A DNA stretch of 64,000 nucleotides from Candidatus Nitrotoga sp. SPKER (GTDB lineage Bacteria; Pseudomonadota; Gammaproteobacteria; Burkholderiales; Gallionellaceae), in NCBI GenBank assembly GCA_003402285.1, contig QFXG01000001.1:1-64000 (forward strand), given 5' to 3'. Positions 48,546 to 57,909 of the stretch are shown here, piece after piece (position 1 is the first letter of the stretch; each line of letters starts with the position of its first letter). Under the pieces are notes generated by a model, which did no database searches, was not told the origin of the DNA, and worked only from the letters and a program-made list of their open reading frames with translations. Both the position numbers and the translations under genes were made by a program.

Positions 48546-50918
48546 ATGAAACTTCGCAAACTCTCAATCTGGTTTTCTGTGGGGGTACTGCTGGTATTGG
48601 GCGCAAATATGTTGTGTGTTGTGCTGATTGAACAGGCGTACAGCAAAATGATAGCTGTGCAAGAGCATCGGCAGCTGTCCATTCAATTGTCCAATGAACT
48701 GCAAAAAGAAACCGAACAACTGGCCAGTTTGGTACGCGCTTACACGACCACCGGCGAATCGCGCTATCTGTTTTATTACTACGACATTCTTGCCGTACGT
48801 CAAGGTAAAAAATCCGCCCCGGCCAAGTTTAATCCTGCGACGTATTGGGATGATGTGATTGCAGAGCGAATATTGCATGTCATACCTGAACAAGTTGAAC
48901 GCCATGTATTAACGGACAGGATGCGCGCTTTGGGTTTCAATGCACAGGAACTTCAGACGCTCACGCAGGTTTTCGCGGCCACTGAAGCCATGAAACAAAT
49001 GGAACAAATCGCTTTTGCTGCTACGCAAGGGCTTTATGATCCAGATAAACGCATATTTGTTTCTGAAGGAACGCCTCGTCTCGACTTTGCCAGCAAGCTG
49101 GTTTACAGCCAGGCCTATAACCAGCTGAAAGCTGATTTGGCACACGCTGTAGAGGGGCTGAATGAACAAGTCAGAAAGCGCACCCAAGGCGAGGTGGAGG
49201 ATGCAACCACACACTTACAGCGGCTCATTATGGTTTTGCTGGCAAGCATGGTGGTCACCATCGGTCTGGTTGGATTAGCCTTTAATACCGTACGTCGCCA
49301 GGTATTAAAACCGATCGAACGACTCAAATTGTCTGCCGATCGCTTGTCGGCAGGTGATTACACCAGCCGTACCCGACTGGATTCGACACGGGAGTCAGAG
49401 GTAGATGAATTGGCCGTATTGAGCGAGACGTTTGATAGCATGGCGCAATCAATTGAAGCCGATATCAGCCGTCGCCAAACTGTACAGTTGGCATTGGAAA
49501 AAGCGCGCAATCAAGCCGAGAATGCGACCCAAATAAAATCCATGTTTTTGGCTACGATGAGCCATGAAATCCGCACGCCCATGAACGCTATTCTGGGCAT
49601 GGCCTATTTAGCGCTAAAAACAGATCTGAATGCGCGTCAGCGCGATTATATTTCCAAGGTGCATAACGCTGCCAAGATGTTGATGGATATTATTAATAAC
49701 GTCCTGGATTTTTCCAAGATTGAAGCGGGCAAGCTGAAGCTGGAACAAAATCGCTTTCTTGTTGAGGAAGTCGTTTCCAATGTTTTGGGCTTGTTACAGC
49801 AACGAGCTTACGAAAAAGAAGTGGAATTATTGTTTGAAATGGATACCCCCCATTTGTTGGATGAAGGAGGTGCTTTGGTTGGAGATGCACTGCGTCTGGG
49901 GCAAATTCTGATTAACCTGTTATCTAATGCCATCAAGTTTACACATAGCGGTCATGTCAAATTGACGCTGGGTATTGACGCACAGGATGCCGAATCGATG
50001 ACGCTACACTTTACCGTGAGCGATACGGGTATCGGCATGACGGCGGAACAGATAAAACACTTGTTTCAAGAATTCATCCAGGCGGATGGCTCGATCACGC
50101 GAAAATACGGGGGGACTGGCCTGGGGCTGGCGATTGTCAAGCGTTTTGTCGAGCTGATGGGCGGACGTATCTGGGTGGAAAGCAAGCCCGATGCCGGTTC
50201 GAGCTTCATCTTTACCGCCCGCTTTTTACGCGCGCAACCGGGCACGGCTACCCCAGCGAACTTGTCTGGCGTACAGAACCTGCGCGTTTTAGTTGTGGAC
50301 GATCAATCTGAAGCGCGCATGGTGCTGGTCAAAATGCTGCATCATCTTGGCATGGGCCAGACACCGGAAGCCGGCATCGACAGCGCCGAGAATGGACAGA
50401 CTGCGCTAGATATGATTGCACAGGCACAGCAACAAAACCGCCCCTATCATCTGCTGATGTTGGACTGGGTCATGCCCGGCATGGATGGCGAACAAGTCTT
50501 GCGCAGTCTGCAGGTGCAGCCTCTAGACAACCCGCCTTTGCCGGTCATTGTCTCCGCCTACGATACAGATATCATGCACGATACCGTCTCCAGATTAAAT
50601 GCTCATCTATTCCTGTCCAAACCGGTATTGCCTGAGGCATTACGGCATTTACTCCAGAGTCTGTCGGAATATACGCCCGCATCGTCGCATGAACCAAGCG
50701 CACAGCCAGAGACTGTCACGCTACCGGGCCAATGGCCAGAGTGTTTGCCACAACTGAGAATATTGCTGCAAGAATGTAATGTTGAAGCGGCAGATCTATG
50801 GCAGGCTCACAAGTCTGCATTTGCACATCTGCTACCAGTGCAAACCATACATCGCATTTCGGTGGCGCTGGATAATTTTGATTTTGATATTGCCCTGACT
50901 TTGTTGCCGGAAGCTTGA
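48546..50918 (+). CDS. Hybrid sensor histidine kinase
   Basis: A 790-residue membrane kinase. TM1 (about 8-28), a periplasmic sensor domain (about 29-226) with no family I recognise, TM2 (about 227-248), a HAMP domain (about 249-313), HisKA with the phospho-accepting His340 in MSHEIRTPMNAILG, and HATPase (NLLSNAIKFTHSG, DTGIGM, KYGGTGLGLAI). A receiver domain follows with the phospho-acceptor Asp640 in LMLDWVMPGMDG. A C-terminal helical tail of about 80 residues follows the receiver. It starts a five-gene operon and would pass phosphate to the next gene's response regulator, perhaps through an Hpt protein encoded elsewhere. Confidence 0.93.
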   Translation: MKLRKLSIWFSVGVLLVLGANMLCVVLIEQAYSKMIAVQEHRQLSIQLSNELQKETEQLASLVRAYTTTGESRYLFYYYDILAVRQGKKSAPAKFNPATYWDDVIAERILHVIPEQVERHVLTDRMRALGFNAQELQTLTQVFAATEAMKQMEQIAFAATQGLYDPDKRIFVSEGTPRLDFASKLVYSQAYNQLKADLAHAVEGLNEQVRKRTQGEVEDATTHLQRLIMVLLASMVVTIGLVGLAFNTVRRQVLKPIERLKLSADRLSAGDYTSRTRLDSTRESEVDELAVLSETFDSMAQSIEADISRRQTVQLALEKARNQAENATQIKSMFLATMSHEIRTPMNAILGMAYLALKTDLNARQRDYISKVHNAAKMLMDIINNVLDFSKIEAGKLKLEQNRFLVEEVVSNVLGLLQQRAYEKEVELLFEMDTPHLLDEGGALVGDALRLGQILINLLSNAIKFTHSGHVKLTLGIDAQDAESMTLHFTVSDTGIGMTAEQIKHLFQEFIQADGSITRKYGGTGLGLAIVKRFVELMGGRIWVESKPDAGSSFIFTARFLRAQPGTATPANLSGVQNLRVLVVDDQSEARMVLVKMLHHLGMGQTPEAGIDSAENGQTALDMIAQAQQQNRPYHLLMLDWVMPGMDGEQVLRSLQVQPLDNPPLPVIVSAYDTDIMHDTVSRLNAHLFLSKPVLPEALRHLLQSLSEYTPASSHEPSAQPETVTLPGQWPECLPQLRILLQECNVEAADLWQAHKSAFAHLLPVQTIHRISVALDNFDFDIALTLLPEA

Positions 50919-50947
50919 AACTTTATAACATAGCGGAGTAAACCCCC

Positions 50948-51886
50948 ATGTTTGTTGAAACTGAACGCGCGACTATCTTACTTGTGGACGATGTGCCCGC
51001 TAATCTGAGTCTGCTGAGCAGCATCTTACGTGAGGATTATCGTATCCAGTTGGCGACCAGCGGTGCTAAAGCCCTGGAGCTGGTTGCGACCAGCTTGCCG
51101 GATTTGATTTTGCTGGATGTAATGATGCCGGAGATGGATGGTTATGAAGTCTGCAAGCGCCTTAAAGCCAATCCAGATACCTGTGATATCCCCGTGCTGT
51201 TCGTTACTGCCCGTAACCAGACCGAAGATGAAGAACTTGGACTGACGCTGGGCGCAATGGACTATATTCACAAGCCGATTAGTCCGCCGATTATCAAAGC
51301 ACGGGTACGCAACCACATTGCGCTCAAACTGCAAACCGATGCGTTAAAACGCCTTTCGTTTATCGATGGATTAACCCAGGTTGCCAATCGACGTCGTTTC
51401 GACGACATGCTGAGCAATGAGCTGCGGCGCGCTGCGCGACAGAAACATGAACTATCCTTGTTGATGCTGGACGTGGATTACTTCAAACTGTTTAACGATC
51501 ATTATGGTCACGGCTTGGGTGACCAATGTTTGACGCGGGTCGCCCAAGCCATGCAAGCCGAGATAAACCGTCCGATGGATTTGATAGCGCGTTACGGCGG
51601 TGAAGAGTTTGTCGTTTTGCTACCAGAAACTGATCTGGAAGATGCGCGTAAGATGGCCGAATCCTTGCGAAAAACCGTTGCTGCCATGCAAATTTCTCAT
51701 GCCCACTCACTGGCCGCATCGCATATCACGATCAGTATTGGGGTCGCTTGCAATACTCAAAGTGAAACAAATTCAGCGGCAGAGTTGCTCAAACTGGCCG
51801 ATCAGGCGCTCTACCTGGCCAAACAATCCGGACGCAATCAGGTAAAATCCTGGCATAACAAAAAACCCATTTCGAGGAACGTCTAA
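50948..51886 (+). CDS. Response regulator with diguanylate cyclase (REC-GGDEF) output
   Basis: A 312-residue PleD-like protein. The receiver domain (about 8-125) has the acceptor aspartate in LILLDVMMPEMDG (near Asp58) and the conserved lysine in DYIHKPISPP. The GGDEF domain (about 140-305) has an intact active site, YGGEEFVVLLPE, so c-di-GMP synthesis is likely. An inhibitory-site RxxD was not seen by eye. It starts 29 nt after the kinase and is its obvious partner. Its stop is 2 nt from the AttH-like gene. Confidence 0.94.
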   Translation: MFVETERATILLVDDVPANLSLLSSILREDYRIQLATSGAKALELVATSLPDLILLDVMMPEMDGYEVCKRLKANPDTCDIPVLFVTARNQTEDEELGLTLGAMDYIHKPISPPIIKARVRNHIALKLQTDALKRLSFIDGLTQVANRRRFDDMLSNELRRAARQKHELSLLMLDVDYFKLFNDHYGHGLGDQCLTRVAQAMQAEINRPMDLIARYGGEEFVVLLPETDLEDARKMAESLRKTVAAMQISHAHSLAASHITISIGVACNTQSETNSAAELLKLADQALYLAKQSGRNQVKSWHNKKPISRNV

Positions 51887-51888
51887 GC

Positions 51889-52977
51889 ATGCGCATAATC
51901 TGGCAAAAATTACCCTGGCTCATCGCGCTGATTCTGGCAATGATCGTTTTGAAATACCCACCGTTATTGCCGTGGATGCTCTTGGTGACGGCTATTTTTA
52001 TTTGCTGGCTTAGCCCAAAGCGTGGCCTGATCGGTCCGGTGACTTTGCCCGCAGACGATGCATTTTTACCTACCGAGCAGGTGCAGTGGTGGTACTGGAC
52101 GGGCCATCTGGAAACGGAAGACGGTCAGCATTTTGGTTTTGAAGTGGTGTTCTTTAGCTTCGATGCTTTTTTGTTCATGCGCGATCAATTGGTACAAGCA
52201 GCTATTACTGACGTGAACGGCAATCGCTTTGAATTCAAGGAATTTGTCGAATTTCATCTCCCCAATAAAACCCCAAATGGCTTCAAGCTCAGTGCTGGGG
52301 GAAACAATTTGATCACCGCGGTGGGCGGCAATGGTACAGATCATCTGCACAGCGCAATCGGTGATTACGTGCTGGATATTGACCTGCAATCAACCAAATC
52401 CCCCGCGCTGCATTACGGTGGCGATGCACATCCCTATATTTTTGGCGGCTACACCTACTACTACTCGCGTACTCATATGGCGACGACTGGCACCTTGAGT
52501 ATTAAAGGCAAGTCTTACAAAGTCACCGGAACCAGCTGGTTCGACCGACAGTATGGCGAACTCTTTCAAGCGATCGATAAAGGCTGGCAATGGTTTGCCA
52601 TTGAACTGGCAGACAACCGTCAAATTATGCTATTCGATTTTAACGGTGAAGAAGCCACAGTAGAAAAATCTGGATCGATCACCGACGCACAGGGACGAAC
52701 TACAACGCTCGCCGCGCATCAATTCGACGTGATTATACTGGGTCACTGGACCAGTCCCACCACTGGCTGCACCTATCCCGCTGGCTGGACGGTAACAATC
52801 GGCAACGAAATTTTCACCGTGCAGCCTGCTGTATCAGACCAGGAGCTGCGCGGTAACCACAGTTTCTGGGTTGGCCCGGTCTATTGGGAAGGTGCGTGCA
52901 ACATTAGCGGCGCAGTCAGCGGCCAGGCTTATGTGGAGCTAAATGGCTATTGCAAATGTCCAAAGCCTGAGTATTGA
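51889..52977 (+). CDS. AttH/CrtC-like lipocalin-domain protein with N-terminal membrane helices
   Basis: A 362-residue protein. Two hydrophobic segments lie at about 9-42, followed by a CrtC N-terminal lipocalin domain: EQVQWWYWTGHLETEDGQHF, the HPYIFGGYTYYYSRTHM strand and SWFDRQYGELF. Relatives include AttH and carotenoid 1,2-hydratase CrtC, but no carotenoid genes are near, so a lipid or hydrophobic-ligand role is as likely. It lies inside the signalling operon, 2 nt after the diguanylate cyclase. The porin gene follows about 130 nt later. Confidence 0.85.
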   Translation: MRIIWQKLPWLIALILAMIVLKYPPLLPWMLLVTAIFICWLSPKRGLIGPVTLPADDAFLPTEQVQWWYWTGHLETEDGQHFGFEVVFFSFDAFLFMRDQLVQAAITDVNGNRFEFKEFVEFHLPNKTPNGFKLSAGGNNLITAVGGNGTDHLHSAIGDYVLDIDLQSTKSPALHYGGDAHPYIFGGYTYYYSRTHMATTGTLSIKGKSYKVTGTSWFDRQYGELFQAIDKGWQWFAIELADNRQIMLFDFNGEEATVEKSGSITDAQGRTTTLAAHQFDVIILGHWTSPTTGCTYPAGWTVTIGNEIFTVQPAVSDQELRGNHSFWVGPVYWEGACNISGAVSGQAYVELNGYCKCPKPEY

Positions 52978-53107
52978 GCAAACCTGCCAAGTACAAGTCA
53001 AACGGAAAAGCCAAAAAAAGCCAAACGGTTATAATTTGCCGCTTTTAAATAGAATCGTTGAATTCTATAATCCTGCAGTCGCCTTGATCTGCCTCAAACT
53101 AATACGA

Positions 53108-54421
53108 ATGGCCATGCAAAAGCTGCTTAAAAATAGTGTGTGCACGCTTGCCTGCCTCTTGCTCGGCATGGTTAGTCTATCTACGCAAGCCGTCGATGTT
53201 TCCCTGTCGGGTTATGGCACGATGGGCTATGCTATCTCCGACAAAGACTACACTTACCAGCGTTACATTGATAACAAAGGCAGCTTCGAACGCGACACCC
53301 TATTCGGCGCACAATTAAATGCTCAATTCAATCCCGCATGGAGCGCGACGTTACAAGTCCAAGCAGCACCGCCTGCATTGCTAAGTGATCACCCAAACTG
53401 GCAACCAACCCTTACATGGGCATTTTTATCCTACCGTCCAGCTGACGATTGGTTGTTTCGCGTAGGGAAATTACGTATTCCCTTTTACTTGCATTCCGAG
53501 AATGCCAATATAGGCACGACGTACGCGCCAGCTCGCTTGCCGGTTGAGGTTTATGCCTCCGCATCGACGGTGAACTTTATTGGGGCATCGTTCGCCAAGA
53601 CCTGGCAGCTCAACGACAACGAATTTATTCTTGATGGCTATTGGGGAAATGCCGTGAAGGAATCATGGCGCTTCTATGCGCGTGACCCTGGTAATGTTCT
53701 CACTAAAAACGGTGCGGCGGGTGAATTCTTTGCACCCTTAGTGATCGAGTCAAAAGGACTGCGGTTGAGCTTGAATCGCGACGGAAACACCTTTTTGGCG
53801 GGTATGCATTTCGCCGATACCACGGCTCGCAACGGCACCACACTGGGGCCATCGACGTATGTGCCCGCGCCGGCTGGCGGTTGCGCACCTATCGGTATTC
53901 CGCCAGCATTTATTGGTAATTATTACTGTCCTGCTGCGAACGGCCCATCCAGTATAAAAACCGTTACTACCAATTTTGGTGCCAGTATTGATTTGGGGAA
54001 CGGCTTTCGCACAATAGGCGAGTATGTCAGACGTAAAAATGAAGGCTCAACCCTTTCCCCCGACAGCAAAGGTTTTTACCTGAGCCTGCAAAAAGAAATC
54101 GGTCACTGGACACCCTACCTGACCTACGCCAAGCTAACCACGAAAAACCGTGACTTATATCAGGCGGTAAATAGTGCTCAGACGATTATCCCGGCGGTTA
54201 ATGATTTACAGCGCAATCTGGCCGATACCATGGTGGTGTATGACCAAAACACATGGGCGCTCGGTACCGCCTACTCACTTAGCATCAATAGCAAAATCAA
54301 AGCCGAATGGTCTGTCGTAGAAACCGGTATTGCATCCAGTTTTATTGATGCACCGCCGGGTGGAAAATCCGGTGATCAACGCATCAATATGTTTTCTCTC
54401 TCTTACAACTTTACGTTCTAA
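53108..54421 (+). CDS. Outer-membrane porin-like protein
   Basis: A 437-residue outer-membrane protein. A signal peptide (about 1-28, ending TQA-VDVS) is followed by a beta-barrel with VSLSGYGTMGYAISDKD, DDWLFRVGKLRIPFYLHSEN (a porin-like constriction strand), and a C-terminal FSLSYNFTF ending in phenylalanine. The frame is open from 52943 but this part overlaps the AttH-like gene, so ATG 53108 or 53114 is the likely start. A loop rich in G, P and C lies near residues 250-285. Its partner gene for a periplasmic binding protein starts 11 nt later, suggesting coupled uptake or sensing of an anion. Confidence 0.85.
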   Translation: MAMQKLLKNSVCTLACLLLGMVSLSTQAVDVSLSGYGTMGYAISDKDYTYQRYIDNKGSFERDTLFGAQLNAQFNPAWSATLQVQAAPPALLSDHPNWQPTLTWAFLSYRPADDWLFRVGKLRIPFYLHSENANIGTTYAPARLPVEVYASASTVNFIGASFAKTWQLNDNEFILDGYWGNAVKESWRFYARDPGNVLTKNGAAGEFFAPLVIESKGLRLSLNRDGNTFLAGMHFADTTARNGTTLGPSTYVPAPAGGCAPIGIPPAFIGNYYCPAANGPSSIKTVTTNFGASIDLGNGFRTIGEYVRRKNEGSTLSPDSKGFYLSLQKEIGHWTPYLTYAKLTTKNRDLYQAVNSAQTIIPAVNDLQRNLADTMVVYDQNTWALGTAYSLSINSKIKAEWSVVETGIASSFIDAPPGGKSGDQRINMFSLSYNFTF

Positions 54422-54432
54422 GGGAGACAGTC

Positions 54433-54843
54433 ATGAAGAAATTAAAATTCAAACTGATCTCCGCGCTGCTGGCGCTTGTGATAGGTGAGGCGCATGCAGA
54501 GAGCGTGGTTGTCATCGGCCATGCGGGTCTAAGTAAGTTGGACGCAAATACCGTACAAAGAATATTTACCGGCAAGATTATCGAAATTGATGGTGTGCAT
54601 GTCACAGCAGTAAATCTCAAAGCAGGCGCATTGCGTGATCGTTTTTTGCAACACTATCTAAATCAAAAAGATGATAAATACACAGCTTATTGGACGGTGC
54701 GTCGCTTCATCGGCAAAGGTATTCCACCAAAAGAACTATCGAATGCCGCCGAAGTCATTAATTTTGTCCAAACCACACCTGGTGCCATCGGTTATATCGA
54801 TGAAAACGAATTGAAACCGGACTTGAACGTGGTAAGTCGTTAA
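54433..54843 (+). CDS. Small PstS-like periplasmic substrate-binding protein
   Basis: A 136-residue exported protein. A signal peptide (about 1-22, ending AHA-ESVV) is followed by a half-size PBP domain of the phosphate-binding PstS-like type, with LDANTVQRIFTGKI (about 36-49) and VQTTPGAIGYIDENEL (about 114-129). Full PstS is about 320 residues, so this is a one-domain relative. No ABC permease or ATPase is adjacent, so it may sense rather than feed a transporter, possibly presenting ligand to the kinase's periplasmic domain. It has a GGGAGACAG site and is the last gene of the operon. Confidence 0.87.
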   Translation: MKKLKFKLISALLALVIGEAHAESVVVIGHAGLSKLDANTVQRIFTGKIIEIDGVHVTAVNLKAGALRDRFLQHYLNQKDDKYTAYWTVRRFIGKGIPPKELSNAAEVINFVQTTPGAIGYIDENELKPDLNVVSR

Positions 54844-54935
54844 AGACGCGTCTATTTATTCAGTGTTGCACGGCGAGTTTTCCAGTATTTTCCAATTCAG
54901 GTATGAGCCTGAAGCGGTTACGGACTTGGTGATTT

Positions 54936-56171
54936 GATGGTGCGGGTTGGTCGGATTAAAAATAAAGTTTAATGGATTTTTGCTAATCAGTTTTGAGTTT
55001 ATTTTTTATGATTCTAGTCTCAAGAATTAGTGCTTTTCCGGTGTCGTTTTTCGATCAGTTATGCCCGGCGTTTTGGTTTTACAAAACGTTCAAATAATTC
55101 ACTCTTGGCGCGTTGCATTTCCTGAGCCGCAGCCAAGTCTGTTTTAGACTTCGCCAGTGCCTGCAAAGCTTCCAGCGTGATGCCCTTTTTGAGAATGACC
55201 CAACCCTTTGCCTTCAACTGTACCAAGCACTCCAGCGGAGTCTTCACATCCTCGTCTTTATAGCGCTTTATGATTTTGCCTTTCGGGCTAATGATCTCGG
55301 TCGCAAACATGCACGGGCGGTGAAAATTGAGCCATGGATTGAACGTTTCCTGATAGAACGCATTGATGGGTTTAGCGTACTTCTGGGGGATATGTTCGTA
55401 GCCCATGTGCTTGCGCACCACACTGGCATTCTTGCTCTCTGCCAGCGCGTTATCGTTACTGTGGCGCGAGCGCGATTTGGTTTGTTCGATGCGCAGTTTC
55501 TCAAGGATTCTCGCCACTGGGCCGTTGATGTACTCGGAACCGTTGTCCGAGTGAAAGCCCAAAATCACAAACGGAAACTGTTCGATGATTAACTCCAGTA
55601 CGGGCAACAAAAATGCCTCGCTGATACCCTGCACGCACGCCTCGACTTGCCACTGGCTCACAGCGTCAACGCAGGTGATGTGGTACACGCCCTTGATGCC
55701 GTCAAGATCGCCCTGGCGGACGGTGTCGATACGCACAAAACCGACCCTCCCATTGGGGCGTGGCACTTTGCGTACTCCGATGGAATTGCACACCGGATGG
55801 GTCTTGATGAAAATCACCCGCAAGGCTTGATAACCCGTGCTTTTGCGAAGGTTGTACAGGTGCGAAACAGACAACGTAGACAGTCGCTTATAGCGTGTAT
55901 CGCCATAGACGCTGTAAGCACGCTGCAAGAGGTGCGCTATTGCCGGGCCACACACGTCTTCATTGGCTTTGTCCATCTCGACGAGCAGTGCGATATCGAT
56001 AGCCGTGTATTTGCGCGCAAAGGGAGCCGCAGGCGCACGATAGCGTTTGCAGGTGGCGTGTTCGTTCATCGTTCATACCCTCCTCGTATGCAGGCTCTGG
56101 CTGCATTTCAGCAGCACGGCCCAAGTTACCGTTCGGTTTGATTGAACAAGAAATGGGCAACCGCACCTATC
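54936..56171. mobile_element. Insertion sequence with integrase-core transposase
   Basis: A 1.2-kb element around the DDE transposase at 55059-56069. Candidate imperfect terminal repeats are GATGGTGCGGGTTG (54936-54949) and, on the other strand, GATAGGTGCGGTTG (56171-56158), which match apart from one shifted base. I could not find a target-site duplication by eye, so the boundaries are tentative. Confidence 0.5.
55059..56069 (-). CDS. IS transposase, integrase catalytic core (IS481/ISNCY-like)
   Basis: A 336-residue rve-type transposase. The DDE triad is visible as Asp115 (FVRIDTVRQGD), Asp175 (FHSDNGSEYI) and Glu211 (NALAESKNASVVRK). An ATG at 56069 with a GAGGAGGG site is the likely start; relatives I recall have a longer N-terminal HTH region, so this copy may be shortened or use a separate upstream frame. 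No internal stop is seen, so it may be active. Long antisense frames over this gene are shadows. Confidence 0.88.
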   Translation of the reverse strand: MNEHATCKRYRAPAAPFARKYTAIDIALLVEMDKANEDVCGPAIAHLLQRAYSVYGDTRYKRLSTLSVSHLYNLRKSTGYQALRVIFIKTHPVCNSIGVRKVPRPNGRVGFVRIDTVRQGDLDGIKGVYHITCVDAVSQWQVEACVQGISEAFLLPVLELIIEQFPFVILGFHSDNGSEYINGPVARILEKLRIEQTKSRSRHSNDNALAESKNASVVRKHMGYEHIPQKYAKPINAFYQETFNPWLNFHRPCMFATEIISPKGKIIKRYKDEDVKTPLECLVQLKAKGWVILKKGITLEALQALAKSKTDLAAAQEMQRAKSELFERFVKPKRRA

Positions 56172-56225
56172 TGACCCACAAGCTTAATCGCTTAAACTCT
56201 AGCCGATGTCATGTTGCCCAGCCTA

Positions 56226-56253
56226 CTCAACATTATCATTGCATAATGTTGAG
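56226..56253. repeat. Perfect 11-bp inverted repeat next to the insertion sequence
   Basis: CTCAACATTAT (56226-56236) and ATAATGTTGAG (56243-56253) flank CATTGC. It lies just beyond the right end of the insertion sequence. No T-tract follows. It could be a former element end or a hairpin. Confidence 0.45.
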
Positions 56254-56299
56254 CCGACAGCGTTAATATACGAGATCTAGAAACTTAGTACGTAGACAC

Positions 56300-56407
56300 T
56301 GGCCACTAGCTAACGATGAAGCGATGTACAAGGCTAAATCGGGTGGACGCAACTGCGTTGAATCAGCTGTAGTAAATCCGTTGGCTGCGGAATCTGTCAT
56401 GAACTGA
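56300..56407 (+). pseudogene. C-terminal remnant of a GGDEF-domain gene
   Basis: In the 560-nt gap between the transposase and the BASS transporter, one frame reads LANDEAMYKAKSGGRNCV (56306-56359), then a short tail to a TGA at 56405-56407. This is the hallmark last helix of a diguanylate cyclase (usually LLKLADEAMYKAK..GRN). The frame closes upstream at 56264, and no GGDEF motif is present. It is therefore the severed 3' end of a lost gene, probably disrupted by events near the insertion sequence. The remainder of the gap, 56408-56628, holds nothing I can support. Confidence 0.7.
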
Positions 56408-56628
56408 AAATGCTTCGGTGGGCAAGCCAGGTACTGAGGTGTCAATGAGGTGAGCATAATGAAAAATGGAGTCACACATTGCCGTTTCCTTATGACATTG
56501 AATTGACGCTGATGTGATAACGTATGAGAGTCTTTTGAGCAAGAATTGAAAGAGAACGGCGCAAAAGGTGAATGGAGAGAATACAAGTCGTAACAATGTC
56601 AAAAGTATTCATGATTGGATAATATAAA

Positions 56629-57663
56629 TTGAATTTTATTTCGACAACTCAACTTATCAATCGTCATTTGCTCTGGTTCTTGATTGGCGCATATATCATT
56701 GCCGTTATTTTTCCAGCTCCCGGACTCTGGATAAGAAGTGTTTCTTTCGGCGAGATTTCTATCTACCAGCAAAAAACGAATGTATCGTTGTTGATGATTA
56801 TGCTCGCCATACTCATGTTCAATGCTGGTCTAGGGTTGAAAGTAGCTCACTTAAAAAACATTCTACAAACAAAATTTTTATTACTGACCGGACTGGTAGC
56901 GAATATGGCTATCCCCATCGCCTATATTTTTGGCGTAACGGTTTTGATGCGGCTATGGTATGAGCCGCTAGAAGTCCAGCATATTCTGGTGGGTCTGGCA
57001 TTGGTCGCCGCCATGCCAATCGCTGGAGGTTCGACCGCTTGGGCTCAAAACGCCAATGGTAATTTGGCTTTAAGCTTGGGATTGGTTTTTTTCTCTACGA
57101 TTCTGAGCCCCCTCATTACTCCGGTAGCGTTTAACATTTTTGGCGAGATGGCCTCGGAGGAATTCGAGAAGGTCTTGCAGAGCTTATCAGTATACGGTTC
57201 AGGTGCATTTTTAGGGCTTTGGGTGGTTCTACCCTCATTATTGGGCATTGCAGTGCGTTTGATAGTTAGCGATGGTTGGCTAGAGGGAGGCATGCCATTT
57301 TTGAAGTTTATCAATAGCATTGTTTTGTTGCTGATGAATTATTCCAATGCTGCAGTGTCTTTGCCGCAAGCTATCGCTGATCGAGATTATGATTTTCTAG
57401 CCGTCGCATTAGTTATTTCTGCAGGTTTATGTTTAACCATGTTTGCTGCTGGATATGGCTTGAGCCACTTGTTCAAGTTAGACCGCCCTGAGTCCATTTC
57501 ATTGATGTTCGGATTGGGCATGAATAATAATGGAACCGGATTGGTGTTGGCATCACTGGCATTATCTTCTTACCCCAATGTAATGGTGCCGATTATTTTT
57601 TATAACTTGGTTCAACACATTGCAGCGGGTACTGTGAACGAGGTTATGAACAGAAAAAAATAG
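56629..57663 (+). CDS. BASS-family sodium-dependent transporter (bile acid:sodium symporter-like)
   Basis: A 344-residue membrane protein of the BASS superfamily with about nine or ten hydrophobic helices. Typical motifs are MLAILMFNAGLGL, MPIAGGSTAWAQNANGNLAL, the cation-site-like FSTILSPLITPV, and GLGMNNNGTGLVLA near the C-terminus. The superfamily includes the arsenite exporters Acr3, but the Acr3 signature cysteine region is not evident, so the substrate is open. The TTG at 56629 is the probable start; the ribosome binding site is weak. It precedes the arsenosugar-like cluster on the same strand by 246 nt. Confidence 0.85.
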   Translation: MNFISTTQLINRHLLWFLIGAYIIAVIFPAPGLWIRSVSFGEISIYQQKTNVSLLMIMLAILMFNAGLGLKVAHLKNILQTKFLLLTGLVANMAIPIAYIFGVTVLMRLWYEPLEVQHILVGLALVAAMPIAGGSTAWAQNANGNLALSLGLVFFSTILSPLITPVAFNIFGEMASEEFEKVLQSLSVYGSGAFLGLWVVLPSLLGIAVRLIVSDGWLEGGMPFLKFINSIVLLLMNYSNAAVSLPQAIADRDYDFLAVALVISAGLCLTMFAAGYGLSHLFKLDRPESISLMFGLGMNNNGTGLVLASLALSSYPNVMVPIIFYNLVQHIAAGTVNEVMNRKK

Positions 57664-57909
57664 CGGGCGATCAATGTAGCCAGTTGGAATGAGTGTGTTT
57701 ATCTTTTAGTCACCGCGAGAATACGGTTTTATGTATGTGTCCTCGTTATATCAACAAATCGATAACACATCTGTTTATCTACACCCTGGTAAGTTGCAAA
57801 ATTTTACTTTGTAAGGAATTTAGCTTCTATAACGACTACTCCTCAGAAACATATTACATTGTCCATCTGGTAAAGTTCCTATGAGTAACATATTTGACAG
57901 GAGTAAGCC

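Noticed and set aside
52943-53107. 55-codon N-terminal extension of the second porin
   Set aside because: It overlaps the AttH-like gene and lacks signal-peptide character; the signal peptide begins at 53108.
55113-55592. 159-codon frame antisense to the transposase
   Set aside because: A shadow of the transposase gene on the opposite strand, without start signals.
56263-56586. 107-codon minus-strand frame beside the insertion sequence
   Set aside because: It lies antisense to the clear GGDEF remnant and shows no protein-like motif.
57693-57884. 63-codon frame upstream of arsS
   Set aside because: Cysteine- and serine-rich low-quality sequence with no ribosome binding site.
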